Shown: positions 6,629 through 15,189 of the stretch, one piece after another
How positions within the stretch are numbered: position 1 is the stretch's first letter
How the letters are laid out: each line of letters begins with the position of its first letter
From: JAJPHT01 sp035526585
Lineage (GTDB): Archaea; Thermoplasmatota; SW-10-69-26; JACQPN01; JAJPHT01
Assembly (NCBI GenBank): GCA_035526585.1
Contig: DATLCC010000065.1
Coordinates: forward strand, 1-64,000
Direction: 5' to 3'
Length of the DNA: 64,000 nt
The notes under the pieces: model-generated
What the model was told of the DNA's origin: nothing
Database searches by the model: none
The model's input: the letters and a program-made list of their open reading frames with translations, nothing else
Made by a program: the position numbers and the translations under genes

Positions 6629-8365
6629 GTGACGAGCCAGGCCGCGCCGCACGATCGGGGCGCGTTGCGCGCGGCCCTCGACGCGAGCGTCCACGACGGC
6701 CTACGGCTCGCGAGCGGCGTCATCGCGGCGCTCCTGGGTTTCTTCGTCCTCGTGGACCTGCTCGTCACGCCGCCCCGATGGGCGATCGAGGTCGCGCTCG
6801 TCGACCTGGCGAGCGCGTTCGTCTGCCTCGGCCTGTTCTTCCTGCTGCGGCGCCCGACGTGGCCGCCCCGCCGCGCGCATCTCGTGGGAACGATCCTCGC
6901 GGGGACGGTCGCCGCCGGCTCGCTCTATGACACGTACCTCCTGGGCGACCCCCAGCAGACGACGTACCTCATGCTCGTCGTCGTCGGCGCCGGCGCGGTC
7001 TTCCTCAACATCCGTTGGCTCTACGGCCTCGTCGGCGGAACGCTCGCGGGGTGGGTCCTCGTGGCGGCCTCGCACCCGGAGGTCGATTGGACGACGTTCG
7101 GCTTCGCGCTCTTCGCCGCCAGCGTCCTCAGCGTCCTGATCCACGTCCTGCGCTACACGACCTTTGAGCGCATGGAAGGGCTGCGCATCGCCGAGGCGGG
7201 CCGCAAGGAGCAGCTCGAGATCCGAGAGAGCGCGCTCGAGAGCGCGGTCGAGGCTCTCCAGGCCAGCGAGGAACGCTATCGCCGGCTCGTCGACGGCGCT
7301 CCCGATGCCTTCCTCGTGCACAGCGGCGGCAAGGTCGTCTACGCGAACATCGCGGCAGTGCGCCTCTTCGGAGCGACCACGGCGCAGGACCTGCTCGGGC
7401 GCGACGTCTTCAGCTTCGTGCATCCGGAGTTCCTGGACGCCGTGAAAGCACGCAACGCGATCGTGGAACGGGAGCAGCGCGCCACCGAGCCCATGGAGAT
7501 GCAGGTGCTGCGCCTGGATGGCACGAAGCTCGACGTGGAGGCGCGCGACCAGCCCATCATGTACCTGGGCAGCCACGCCGACCAGACGGTCCTCCGCGAT
7601 ATCACGGACCGCAAGCGCGCCGACCTCGAGGAGCGCGTCGCATCGCAGCGGCTGGCGGAGATCAGCCGCCTCAAGGAGATGGACCAGGTGAAGACGCAGT
7701 TCGTGAACACCATCTCGCACGAGCTGCGCACGCCGCTCACGCCGATCAAGGTCCAGCTGCACATCCTGAAGAACGCGAAGGACGCGGCTGCCGCGCGCCG
7801 CTCGCAGGAGGTCATCGAGCGCAACGTCGGGCGCCTGTCGAGCCTCGTCGACGAGCTCCTCGAGGTCGCTCGCATCCAGGCGGGGACGCTGAAGCTCGCG
7901 AAGACCTACATCGAGCTCGACCAGGTCGTAGGCCAGGCCCTCGAATCGTTCACCGACGTCGCGCGCCAGAACGGCATCGAACTCGCGGTGAAGCTTGAAG
8001 GAGGCCTCACGGTCCTCGGCGACGCGAAACGCGTCCAGCAGGTCATGTACAACCTGCTCGGGAACTCGTTCAAGTTCACCGACAAGGGCGGCCACATCGT
8101 CGTCGAAGCGCGCCGCGAGGGACCCAACGCCCTCGTCTTCGTGCGCGACAGCGGCTCCGGCATCGACCCCGAAGACCTCAAGCGCCTCTTCGAGCCCTTC
8201 AGCCAGCTCCACGACACGATGGAGAAGACCAACGCCGGCACGGGCCTCGGCCTCTACATCTGCCGCGGCATCGTCGAAGGGCATGGCGGGCGCATCTGGG
8301 CCGAGAGCGACGGGAAGGGGCAAGGCGCGCGGTTCGTGTTCACGGTGCCGCTCGCTCACGCTTAG
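6629..8365 (+). CDS. Membrane-bound PAS-domain sensor histidine kinase
   Basis: A 578-residue sensor kinase. Residues ~28-185 carry about six membrane spans with little extracellular loop; a coiled-coil (RKEQLEIRESALESAVEALQ) leads to a PAS domain (~210-325, ERYRRLVDGAPDAFLVH). The HisKA dimerisation helix has the phospho-accepting His364 in TISHELRTPLTPIK. The ATPase domain shows the N box NLLGNSFKFTDKGG, G1 RDSGSGIDPEDL, F box RLFEPFSQ and G2 GTGLGLYICRGIVEGHGG, so it should be active. No receiver gene adjoins it; the nearest is about 44 kb away at 51.9 kb. A TATTTAAA box sets the GTG start. The signal sensed is unknown. Confidence 0.93.
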   Translation: MTSQAAPHDRGALRAALDASVHDGLRLASGVIAALLGFFVLVDLLVTPPRWAIEVALVDLASAFVCLGLFFLLRRPTWPPRRAHLVGTILAGTVAAGSLYDTYLLGDPQQTTYLMLVVVGAGAVFLNIRWLYGLVGGTLAGWVLVAASHPEVDWTTFGFALFAASVLSVLIHVLRYTTFERMEGLRIAEAGRKEQLEIRESALESAVEALQASEERYRRLVDGAPDAFLVHSGGKVVYANIAAVRLFGATTAQDLLGRDVFSFVHPEFLDAVKARNAIVEREQRATEPMEMQVLRLDGTKLDVEARDQPIMYLGSHADQTVLRDITDRKRADLEERVASQRLAEISRLKEMDQVKTQFVNTISHELRTPLTPIKVQLHILKNAKDAAAARRSQEVIERNVGRLSSLVDELLEVARIQAGTLKLAKTYIELDQVVGQALESFTDVARQNGIELAVKLEGGLTVLGDAKRVQQVMYNLLGNSFKFTDKGGHIVVEARREGPNALVFVRDSGSGIDPEDLKRLFEPFSQLHDTMEKTNAGTGLGLYICRGIVEGHGGRIWAESDGKGQGARFVFTVPLAHA

Positions 8366-8367
8366 TG

Positions 8368-8520
8368 CGAGTTCAAGTTCGAGTCTGCGTTCGAGTTCGG
8401 GCCGGAGCGGTGCTGAGGGTCTTGCCTCTTCACGAGGGCCGTCAGGATCGCCACGACCTCTCCAAGGGGGCCGCGGCCCCTTGCGAGGGCGTGCACGGAC
8501 TTGGGCTTGGACTTGAACTG
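8368..8520. repeat. Short-unit intergenic hairpin (GTTCRAG type)
   Basis: After the kinase stop, GAGTTCAAGTTCGAG units (8368-8400) are answered in reverse complement by GGCTTGGACTTGAACTG (8494-8520). Inside sits a tighter palindrome, CAAGGGG...CCCCTTG (8463-8483). It fills the gap to the next gene. Confidence 0.6.
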
Positions 8521-8534
8521 ACGCCGCCATCTTC

Positions 8535-9014
8535 ATGCCAGCCCTCGGGCTCGCGCAGCTCATGCCCCCCGCCTTCCTCCAGGTGGCGATCCCCGTCCTC
8601 TACGTCTACGACGAGGGCACGCTGCCCGACGTCCCGCCCGGCTTCGACATGGGGCTCCTCCCCGTGATCAGCCGCGCGCTCAAGGAGCACGCGAACACGT
8701 CGAAGGTCACGGTGATCACGGGCGCGCCGACGGCGGCCGAGGACCTGCCGCGCGCGTATACGTCGCTGGGGCTGCAATATGCGAACCTGAAGAAGGCGAG
8801 CCCGGAGGCGGGGAACCTGCTCGTCGCGGAGTTCGTGGCGGACCACTTTGATATCGACGCCGTGCTCGACCACATCACGCGCATCCGCGAGGAGCGCCAG
8901 AGGGAGCTTGCCGAAGGCGTCGAGCAGCACCGCCGGCGGACGGCCATCAGCGATCAGCCGAGCGAGGGCGACGACGCCTCCTCGGGCGGGCCCGACGACA
9001 TCGGCTCGTCCTGA
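8535..9014 (+). CDS. Hypothetical protein, acidic tail
   Basis: A 159-residue soluble protein I do not recognise. The first ~60 residues are hydrophobic and beta-like (FLQVAIPVLYVYDEG, GLLPVISRALKEH), followed by TSKVTVITGAPTAAEDL, a helical DAVLDHITRIREERQRELAEG and a disordered acidic tail SEGDDASSGGPDDIGSS. Codon use matches the neighbours, supporting a real gene. It sits between the kinase and the cupredoxin exoprotein on the same strand, separated from the kinase by a hairpin repeat. No function can be assigned. Confidence 0.55.
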   Translation: MPALGLAQLMPPAFLQVAIPVLYVYDEGTLPDVPPGFDMGLLPVISRALKEHANTSKVTVITGAPTAAEDLPRAYTSLGLQYANLKKASPEAGNLLVAEFVADHFDIDAVLDHITRIREERQRELAEGVEQHRRRTAISDQPSEGDDASSGGPDDIGSS

Positions 9015-9040
9015 CGCGTTCTGCCAAGCGTTCCAGAGAC

Positions 9041-10891
9041 GTGAATGCCCCTGCCGCGGCTCGGCGCGCCATGTCCTTCGCGCGTGCCGCGCGCCTCCCT
9101 GGGCTGACGCTTCTGCTCCTGCTTGGTTCGACGGGGCTCGCGGGCGCGGATTGGCCGATGGGGCCGCACGACCTCGGCGGCTCACGGCACGCCGCCGACT
9201 CGAGCTGGGATGCCGCCGACGTCGCCGCGCTCTCGCTTGCGTGGTCGTACGAAACGGACGGCTCGCTCACGGGCACGCCGACCTTCTACGAGGGCCGCGT
9301 CTACGTCGCGTCGTGGAAGGGCAACGTCTACGCCCTCGACGCGCAGGATGGCAGCCTCGTCTGGACGCACGACATCGGCGCGCAGGCCGACGCGCCGGTC
9401 ACGCTCTGGGACGGGCTCGCGTTCGTGGGCGACGGGAAGGGCCGACTCCACGCGCTCGACGCGAGGACCGGCGGGCCGGTGTGGAACGTGACCACGGACA
9501 CGACGAAGAGCGCGCATCTCTACGCGACCCCCACGGTCGTTCCGAGCGCGCGCGGTCCGATCGTCGTGATGGGCATCGCGAGCGACCAGGAGTCGGTGCG
9601 CCTCCATGGCGACGCGCCTCTCGATTTCCGCGGCGGCGTCGTCGCCTACGAGGCGCGGACCGGCGTCGAGGTCTGGCGCACGACGCTCATCCCCGAAGGA
9701 TACACCGGCGCGCCCGTGTGGAGCACGCCGATCTACGACGAAGGTACGAAGCTGCTTCTCTTCGGCACGGGCAACGCGTACACGCGACCCGCGCACAACA
9801 TGTCCGACTCCGTCGTCGCGCTCGACGCCGAGACGGGGCGCGTGGTCTGGTCCTTCCAGGCGACGCACAACGACGTCTTCACGCAGGCCGAGCCGCACAG
9901 CGTCGACGACGACTTCGGAAGCACCGGCAGCCTCGTCGCGGGACATGACGGCGAGCGGCTCTTCGCGCTTGGCCAGAAGAGCGCGATCGTGCGCGCCTTC
10001 CACGTCGCGAACGGCACGATCGCCTGGCGCCACGGCAACAGCTCGAGCCCCGGAGAAGGCATCATCGGCGCGAGCGCGTACGCAGATGGCCTTCTCGCGG
10101 TCCCCTACACGCGCGAGAAGCGGATCACCGTCTTCGACGCGGCGACGGGCGAGTCACGCTGGTCGCATGGGTTCACCGGCGCCGTCTATTCCGCTCCCGC
10201 GATCGCGGGGGGCGTCGTCTTCGTCGCCGACACGACGGGGAACATGACCGCCTTCGAGCTTGCGAGCGGCAACGCGCTCTGGAGCGGCGGGACCGCGGGC
10301 GCAGGCATCGTCTACGGTGGGCTCAGCGTCGCGAGCGGTCTTCTCCTCGTGCCCGTCGTCGACTCGGCCTTCCTGGGCGAGCACGGGCACGTCCTCGCGT
10401 TCGCGCCGCATGGCCATGCGGAGCTCCCGGCGCCGACGAAGGCGACGCCGCCCCCGTCGCCGACGCTCGGGTCTTCCGATGCGATCGTCTGGGACATGAA
10501 GAACTCGGATTTCCAGCCGCAGCGCCGGGAGATCGTCACCGGGGCCGAGGTCGTGTGGCGCAACCTCGATCCCTTCGCCCACGTCGTCATGTCCGGCTGG
10601 GACGAAGGCGCGGCGCTCAACGCCTACGTCGATGTGGACGGTTCCGCGCGCTTCCGCTTCGAGACGGCCGGCGAGTATCTCCTCGTGTGCCCGCTCCATG
10701 CGACGCCCGACGAGAAGGGCGAATGGGCGGAGGGCATGCTGGCCACCGTGGTCGTCACGGCGTCCGGCGAGCCGCCCGGCTCTGGTCCGCAGGAGAGCGG
10801 CGGCGCGGCGATCGGCCGCGGCGTCCCGGGCGTCGGCGCGCTCGCGCTCGTCGGCCTCGTCAGCGCGCTGGCGTGGGCGCTGCGGCGCTGA
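9041..10891 (+). CDS. Secreted beta-propeller/cupredoxin fusion with PGF-CTERM-like tail
   Basis: A 616-residue exoprotein. After a signal peptide (LPGLTLLLLLGSTGLAGA), residues ~40-460 are PQQ-type propeller blades with repeated VYALDAQDGSLVW, LHALDARTGGPVW and VVALDAETGRVVW motifs. A Pro-rich linker leads to a plastocyanin-like domain (~480-575): DFQPQRREIVTGAEVVWRN (two strands), His in PFAHVVMSG, then Cys, His and Met in LLVCPLHATPDEKG...EGM, a likely blue-copper site. The C-terminus VPGVGALALVGLVSALAW-ALRR is short motif, hydrophobic helix, Arg-Arg, as in archaeosortase substrates. It is probably a surface redox or dehydrogenase-like protein. The start at GTG 9041 is uncertain; ATG 9071 also fits the signal peptide. 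Confidence 0.82.
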   Translation: MNAPAAARRAMSFARAARLPGLTLLLLLGSTGLAGADWPMGPHDLGGSRHAADSSWDAADVAALSLAWSYETDGSLTGTPTFYEGRVYVASWKGNVYALDAQDGSLVWTHDIGAQADAPVTLWDGLAFVGDGKGRLHALDARTGGPVWNVTTDTTKSAHLYATPTVVPSARGPIVVMGIASDQESVRLHGDAPLDFRGGVVAYEARTGVEVWRTTLIPEGYTGAPVWSTPIYDEGTKLLLFGTGNAYTRPAHNMSDSVVALDAETGRVVWSFQATHNDVFTQAEPHSVDDDFGSTGSLVAGHDGERLFALGQKSAIVRAFHVANGTIAWRHGNSSSPGEGIIGASAYADGLLAVPYTREKRITVFDAATGESRWSHGFTGAVYSAPAIAGGVVFVADTTGNMTAFELASGNALWSGGTAGAGIVYGGLSVASGLLLVPVVDSAFLGEHGHVLAFAPHGHAELPAPTKATPPPSPTLGSSDAIVWDMKNSDFQPQRREIVTGAEVVWRNLDPFAHVVMSGWDEGAALNAYVDVDGSARFRFETAGEYLLVCPLHATPDEKGEWAEGMLATVVVTASGEPPGSGPQESGGAAIGRGVPGVGALALVGLVSALAWALRR

Positions 10892-11738
10892 GCCCCATCG
10901 CGGCAGCGGTGCGCGCCCCGTCCGCGCGGCCGCGCTCGATCGCGGAGCGGATCTTCGTCATGTCGCGCGTCGCGCGCGAGACGCCCGTGTCCACGTCGGG
11001 GCGCACCACGCGCACGCGAACCCCCTCCGGCGGGGCGAAGGCGAGGCGCACCGCGCGATTGTGGTACTCGTGGTGCATCCGCGCGGCCTCCTCGAGGGCG
11101 GGGAAGCGCCGCGCGAAGAGGCGGATCGCCCACTCGGGCTCAGGCTTCCGATCGCCTGGCGCGCGGTTGAGGACGCAGACGATGTCTCGGTGGCCATCCG
11201 CGATCGCTTTCGCGATGGGGATCGGATCCGTCGTGCCGCCATCCAGGAGCTTGCGTCCGTCGAGCTCGACGGGCGCCTCCGAAAGCACGGGGATCGCCGC
11301 GCCCGCGTGGACGAGGGCGAGGGGATCTCCAGCGTGGCGGATGTCCGGGTGGAGCGTCTCGAGCGTCTCCGCGTCCGTGATCGTCACGTGCACGGGGTAC
11401 GGCGCGCGTTTCACCGCCGCGACGTCCATGCCGAAGACGTTGGGATAGTAGTGGTGGTAGAGCGTGCGCAGGTCGAAGACGTAGCCGCCAAAGAGCGCGC
11501 GCCGGAAGCTCAGGAGCTTGGTGTCGCGCACGGCCTCCCAGGTCTTGCACGCGCGCTCCATCTGGCCGGCCGCGTACCACGCAGCGAGGGCGCCGCCGGC
11601 GCTCGTGCCGTACACCGCGTCGGGGACGAAGCCCGCGGCCTGCAACGACGCGAGCGCGCCGGTCGCGTAGGCGGCGCGGTTCGCTCCTCCCTCGACGACG
11701 AGCGCGGGCACAGCGCGCGATGGTCGCTGTCGGGTCAA
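10860..11738 (-). CDS. Patatin-like phospholipase
   Basis: A patatin-family serine lipase of about 292 residues. The oxyanion loop is VVEGGANRAAYATG, a variant of the usual GGGxRG; the nucleophile elbow is YGTSAGGALAAW and the catalytic Asp sits in LLDGGTTDPIP. These form a Ser-Asp dyad that hydrolyses acyl esters; in archaea with ether lipids the natural substrate is unclear. The TTG at 11738 is chosen because TTCAAGAG lies just over 20 bases upstream; GTG at 11711 (MPALVVEGG) is equally compatible with the family. Its 3' end overlaps the convergent propeller/cupredoxin gene by 32 bases. Confidence 0.85.
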   Translation of the reverse strand: MTRQRPSRAVPALVVEGGANRAAYATGALASLQAAGFVPDAVYGTSAGGALAAWYAAGQMERACKTWEAVRDTKLLSFRRALFGGYVFDLRTLYHHYYPNVFGMDVAAVKRAPYPVHVTITDAETLETLHPDIRHAGDPLALVHAGAAIPVLSEAPVELDGRKLLDGGTTDPIPIAKAIADGHRDIVCVLNRAPGDRKPEPEWAIRLFARRFPALEEAARMHHEYHNRAVRLAFAPPEGVRVRVVRPDVDTGVSRATRDMTKIRSAIERGRADGARTAAAMGLSAAAPTPAR

Positions 11739-11829
11739 GAGCGTTGCGCCGGCGCGCCCTCTTGAAGCCGAAGCCTGCGAGAGGTGCACGATGGCAACGA
11801 TGATGTGAGCGGGCTGAGGTGCGCGACGC

Positions 11830-12195
11830 ATGGACGAGTCCTTCTTCAAGCAGGCCTACGAGCGCGACGCGACGAACAAGGCGAAGCAGTCGTGGAGCGA
11901 CTACTGGGGCTGGGTCAAGACGTTCTACGCGGGGAAGTCGTTCCCGCCGGTCCCTGGCTGGAGCGCGCGCGAGAAGGATCTCGTCGCGAAGGCGCCCGCG
12001 CAGCGCGAGGCCATCGAGCGCACGGGCCGCGCGCTCGCCGCCGAGTGGGCGAAGGACAACAGCGTTCGCAAGGTCGCGACTTCCGACCTCCAGGCGTGGG
12101 GGAAACGCTTCAGCGACGCCGCGAAGACGTCCGACGGGCTCGCCGCTGCGCTCGCCGAGGTCGAAGGGGAATTGAAAAAGCGCGGCGCGATCTAG
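11830..12195 (+). CDS. Hypothetical helical protein
   Basis: A 121-residue, highly charged, probably all-helical protein: DESFFKQAYERDATNKAKQS, SDYWGWVKTFYAGKSFPP, WSAREKDLVAKAPAQREAIE, and a C-terminal ALAEVEGELKKRG. It is rich in Lys, Glu and Trp and has no membrane span or signal. No family is recognised. It stands alone, divergent from the patatin gene and followed by a hairpin repeat. Confidence 0.6.
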   Translation: MDESFFKQAYERDATNKAKQSWSDYWGWVKTFYAGKSFPPVPGWSAREKDLVAKAPAQREAIERTGRALAAEWAKDNSVRKVATSDLQAWGKRFSDAAKTSDGLAAALAEVEGELKKRGAI

Positions 12196-12202
12196 CGCCG
12201 CG

Positions 12203-12310
12203 AGGAAGACACAGAGGAAGGCGAAATGGGAGGACGACGGGAGCGGACGCAGATCGGGACGACGACGATGTCGTCTCGCCGTCCCGCTCCCGCTTCCGCC
12301 TCCTCTTCCG
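12203..12310. repeat. Short-unit intergenic hairpin (GAGGAAGNC/GGGACGAC type)
   Basis: Purine-rich units (GAGGAAGAC, AGAGGAAGGCG, GGGACGACGAC) at 12203-12266 are answered by GTCCCGCTCCCGCTTCCGCC and TCCTCTTCC up to 12310, around the core GACGACGATGTCGTC. It lies between two convergent genes and would act as a terminator in either direction. Confidence 0.5.
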
Positions 12311-12314
12311 GTCG

Positions 12315-12887
12315 TCAACAGAGCGAGAGGTCCGCGTAGACGCAGGCGTTCAGGTCGTCGTTCCCCGTGAAGGGCGCGACGGCCGGGACGAAGACGTCCT
12401 GTCCGGTCTCGGCCTCGATCTGCGCGATCGTTTCCCACGTCGCGCCGTCGAGGTCGCCAAGCTCGCTTTCATCGAAGTCGAACTCGCATTCGGTCTGCAC
12501 TCCGGCCGCGTCGCAGATGTCCTGCGTGCCGACGACGCTCGCGTCGACGTCGACGCCGTTCGATTCGGCGTAGACGTCCACATTGGCGTCCACGTCGGTG
12601 TGGACGTGGAGCATCTCTTCGATGTCGTCGACGAAGGCGCTCAGGCAGAGGCTGAACCAGAGCCAGAACCCCTTCTCGCTGTCTTCGTGTGCGTAGGAAG
12701 CGTCCGTGTCGGCGAGCGCTTCCGTCTCGTTCTCATCGATCAGGCCTGCATCGACGCTGTGATACGAATCGTTCGCATCTCCCGGACCGTCCGGGTCGCA
12801 ATCGGGGCAGGGCGCATTTTGCGCCGCCGCGGCGCCTGCGAGGAGCAGGAGCCCGGCGAGCACGATGAGCGTGGTGTAGCCGCGCAT
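12315..12887 (-). CDS. Secreted acidic cysteine-containing protein
   Basis: A 190-residue secreted protein of unknown function. MRGYTTLIVLAGLLLLAGAAAA is a clear signal peptide, followed by CPDCDPDGPGDAND. The mature part is strongly acidic (many Asp and Glu) with eight Cys including EFDFDESELGD flanks, and it ends in CVYADLSLC. High Asp with repeats such as HTDVDANVDVYAESNGVDVD suggests calcium or metal binding at the surface. The ATG at 12887 is chosen because an upstream in-frame start at 12917 would spoil the signal peptide; a GATAT lies 25 bases before 12887. Confidence 0.65.
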   Translation of the reverse strand: MRGYTTLIVLAGLLLLAGAAAAQNAPCPDCDPDGPGDANDSYHSVDAGLIDENETEALADTDASYAHEDSEKGFWLWFSLCLSAFVDDIEEMLHVHTDVDANVDVYAESNGVDVDASVVGTQDICDAAGVQTECEFDFDESELGDLDGATWETIAQIEAETGQDVFVPAVAPFTGNDDLNACVYADLSLC

Positions 12888-12962
12888 CGGCCGCTCGTAC
12901 TCGGGACCGGATATCACCGCACTGGTTCAGCGCGGGAAGGGAGCGGCGGCGTCAGGGATGCT

Positions 12963-13547
12963 TCAAGGACGGAGCTTCGCGGCGAGCGCCGCCTTGGCTT
13001 CGGGCCACTCGCGATCGATGAAGCTGAAGTAGGGCGAGTCGCGGAGGTTCCCATGCACGTCGCGTCGGTGGTTGCGGAGGATCCCTTCGAAGGTCGCGCC
13101 CAGCGCCGCGATGGCCTCGCGGCTGCGCGTGTTGCGCGCGTCGGTGACGATCTGGATGCGCGCGAGGCCCATCGCCTCGAACCCGTGGGAAAGGAGCAGG
13201 AGCTTCGCCTCGCGGTTGGCGCCGGAGCGTCGGAACGGCGCGACCATCCACGTATGGCCGATCTCCGCGCAGCGATCCTTCTCGCTCCAGTCGAAGAGGC
13301 TCGTCGATCCCATGACGTGGCCGTTCTCCGGGTCGCGCAGCAGGAACGGGATCGCCTTCCCCGCGGGCCGGTCCGTCTGGCGATCCAGGATCCACTGCCG
13401 CATCGCAGCCACGCCGCGCGGCGCGGTCGAGGTCCAGCGGAAGACATCGTCGTCGGGAGCGATGGCCGCCGCGAGCGCCTCCGCGTGCTCGACGCGCAGC
13501 GGCTCCAGCGTCACGCGGCGGCCCTTGAGGACGATGCTGTGCTCCAC
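12963..13547 (-). CDS. GNAT-family N-acetyltransferase (RimJ/RimL type)
   Basis: A 194-residue acetyltransferase. The opening KGRRVTLEPLRVEHAEAL, the substrate-side PFLLRDPENGHVMGSTSL, and the acetyl-CoA-binding region EIGHTWMVAPFRRSGANREA, followed by MGLARIQIVTDARNTRSREAI, are the usual order in the RimJ/RimL or ribosomal-protein-Ser/Ala acetyltransferase branch. The conserved NxxS (ARNTRSREA) binds CoA. The GTG at 13547 is chosen since the family begins with a short strand here; longer in-frame starts run through a hairpin repeat. Substrate unknown. Confidence 0.87.
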   Translation of the reverse strand: MEHSIVLKGRRVTLEPLRVEHAEALAAAIAPDDDVFRWTSTAPRGVAAMRQWILDRQTDRPAGKAIPFLLRDPENGHVMGSTSLFDWSEKDRCAEIGHTWMVAPFRRSGANREAKLLLLSHGFEAMGLARIQIVTDARNTRSREAIAALGATFEGILRNHRRDVHGNLRDSPYFSFIDREWPEAKAALAAKLRP

Positions 13548-13629
13548 GGGTCTGGAGCAGAGGCCATCCCCCTGAAGCTTTGCGAGACACGTGACACAAG
13601 TTGTCGGCGGACGCGCGAGCCAGGGTGGT

Positions 13630-13725
13630 CTTCTTCGGGATGGGGTCCGGGGTAGGGACGGGCGAAGGCCGACGGTCGAGCCGAGACCTTTGTCCATCCC
13701 CTTCCCCATCCCGACCCCGAAAGAG
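13630..13725. repeat. Short-unit intergenic hairpin (GGGATGGGG type)
   Basis: TTCTTCGGGATGGGGTCCGG and GGGGTAGGGACGGG (13630-13664) are answered by CCATCCCCTTCCCCATCCCG and ACCCCGAAAG (13693-13725). It separates the divergent GNAT and sua5 genes, and resembles the hairpin at 4550. Confidence 0.55.
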
Positions 13726-13748
13726 ACACCGTTGGCACGGGTGCAACA

Positions 13749-13756
13749 TTTTCAAG
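13749..13756 (+). promoter_or_regulatory. TATA-like box of sua5
   Basis: TTTTCAAG ends 25 bases before the ATG at 13781; supports a leaderless start and rejects the long upstream extension. Confidence 0.6.
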
Positions 13757-13780
13757 CGCGGCTGTGCTGCGGCTCATCCC

Positions 13781-14761
13781 ATGCCCCCTCTGCTGCGGCC
13801 CGACAGGATGGGGATCGCCGCCGCCGCCCTTGCGCTTCGCAACGGGAAGCTCGTCGTCTTCCCCACGGAGACGGTGTATGGGGTCGGCGCGCACGCGCTG
13901 GATGCCGAGGCGGTGCGTCGGATCTTCGACGCGAAGGGGCGCCCCGCGGACAACCCGCTCATCGTCCACGTGGCCGACGTCGCCGCCGCGAGGGCGCTCG
14001 CGCGCTCGTGGCCCGCGGCCGCGGAGACGCTCGCGCGCGCGTTCTGGCCCGGGCCGCTGACGCTCGTGCTTCCGCGCGCGCCGGGCGTGCCCGACGTCAC
14101 GACGGGCGGCCTCGACAGCGTCGCCCTGCGCGTCCCGAGCCACGGCGTCGCCCGGATGCTGCTCGCCGCCGCGGGCGTCCCCGTCGCCGCGCCCAGCGCG
14201 AACCGCAGCGGACGCCCGAGCCCCACGCGCGTGGAGGACGCGCTCCACGACCTGGGGGGCGCGGTGGAATGCTATCTCGACGGCGGGCCCACCGACGTCG
14301 GGCTCGAGTCGACGGTCGTCGGCCTGCTGGACGCCGAGCCCACCATCCTGCGCCAGGGCGGCCTGCCGCGCGAGGCCATCGAGGCCGTCGTCGGGCCCGT
14401 GAGGGTCGCGACGCACGGCGACGTCGCGCGCGCGCCGGGGATGAAGCACCGGCACTACTCGCCGCGCGCGCGGCTCCACGTCGTGGATGGCCCCGCGGAC
14501 GCGCTCGTGACGAAGCTGCGCGCCGAGGGGCGCCGCGTCGCGCACGTGGCGGGCGCCGAGCGCGGGCTCTCCGGCCCGGATGCGCGCGCGCCCGGCCGCA
14601 GCGACGAGCCCGAGGCGTGGGCGCGCCAGATCTTCGCCCTGATGCGCGATCTCGACGGCGCGGGCTACGAGGACATCGTGGTCGAGGCGATCCCCGAGCG
14701 CGGCGTGGGTGCCGCGGTCATGGATCGGCTGCGCAGAGGCGCAGCGCGCGAAGGAGACTGA
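13781..14761 (+). CDS. sua5: Threonylcarbamoyl-AMP synthase, Sua5 type
   Basis: A 326-residue two-domain Sua5. Residues ~1-200 form the YrdC-like domain with VVFPTETVYGVGAHALD, the KGRPADNPLIVHV nucleotide and threonine pocket, FWPGPLTLVLPR, and APSANRSGRPSPT. A linker with DGGPTDVGLESTVVG leads into GMKHRHYSPRARL and a C-terminal Sua5 domain ending YEDIVVEAIPERGVG. It makes threonylcarbamoyl-AMP from Thr, bicarbonate and ATP, the first step of t6A37 tRNA modification. Together with elp3 and trm1 it is one of three tRNA-modification genes in the window. The start is set by the TTTTCAAG box. Confidence 0.95.
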   Translation: MPPLLRPDRMGIAAAALALRNGKLVVFPTETVYGVGAHALDAEAVRRIFDAKGRPADNPLIVHVADVAAARALARSWPAAAETLARAFWPGPLTLVLPRAPGVPDVTTGGLDSVALRVPSHGVARMLLAAAGVPVAAPSANRSGRPSPTRVEDALHDLGGAVECYLDGGPTDVGLESTVVGLLDAEPTILRQGGLPREAIEAVVGPVRVATHGDVARAPGMKHRHYSPRARLHVVDGPADALVTKLRAEGRRVAHVAGAERGLSGPDARAPGRSDEPEAWARQIFALMRDLDGAGYEDIVVEAIPERGVGAAVMDRLRRGAAREGD

Positions 14762-14818
14762 GACCCCTGCCGCACGGGAGGTTGGGGGAGGCGTTTGAGA
14801 AATGGGGCGGCAGGGGTC
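14762..14818. terminator. Hairpin directly after the sua5 stop
   Basis: A perfect 12-bp inverted repeat GACCCCTGCCGC (14762-14773) and GCGGCAGGGGTC (14807-14818) starts on the base after the stop codon. There is no U-tract, so a terminator or mRNA-end role is inferred. Confidence 0.5.
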
Positions 14819-15160
14819 GGGGAGGCGTTGACGCATGGGACGATGGCGCTCGTCGGGGCGGGGGACGCCCCACGACCGCGATGGTTCCCGACCGGAGGAG
14901 GTTCGTGCGGTGCAAGAGGGCGACCGAAGGACCGTGGGGAGTTGCAGCCCATCGGCTCTCCTTTCCGGAGTTCGTCGAGTCGCTGGAAAGGGGTCGGTGC
15001 GAACCGGAGGAGGCGAGGGTGTGCCGGGGCGCCGACCGGGAGCGTCAGCGGACCTTGAGTTGAGGGTGCAAAGCCAACCGCGCGGCGGGCGCGGCACCCC
15101 GGCGGCGCCCCTACTGCCGACCTCGGTATTTGGAGCTTGTGAGGGCCTCGCCGAAGGGGC
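14819..15160. other. Gene-free stretch, possible structured RNA
   Basis: No supported gene. The six-frame content is low-quality in every frame. It has self-complementary parts, for example GCCCCACG near 14868 with CGTGGGG near 14933, and a repeated GGGGAGGCGTT just upstream. I tried to read it as RNase P RNA or SRP RNA and could not find their conserved cores. A structured RNA is possible but unproven. Confidence 0.3.
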
Positions 15161-15164
15161 TCTT

Positions 15165-15180
15165 GTAACCGTTTGGTTAC
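15165..15180. promoter_or_regulatory. GTAACC-N4-GGTTAC dyad, copy 2
   Basis: Perfect GTAACC GTTT GGTTAC, ten bases past the end of the convergent lipoprotein gene and at the end of the gene-free stretch. Confidence 0.6.
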
Positions 15181-15189
15181 GGGTCGCGG

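Noticed and set aside
14762..15160. RNase P RNA or SRP RNA in the gap after sua5
   Set aside because: Read on both strands, the conserved cores expected for either RNA could not be found.
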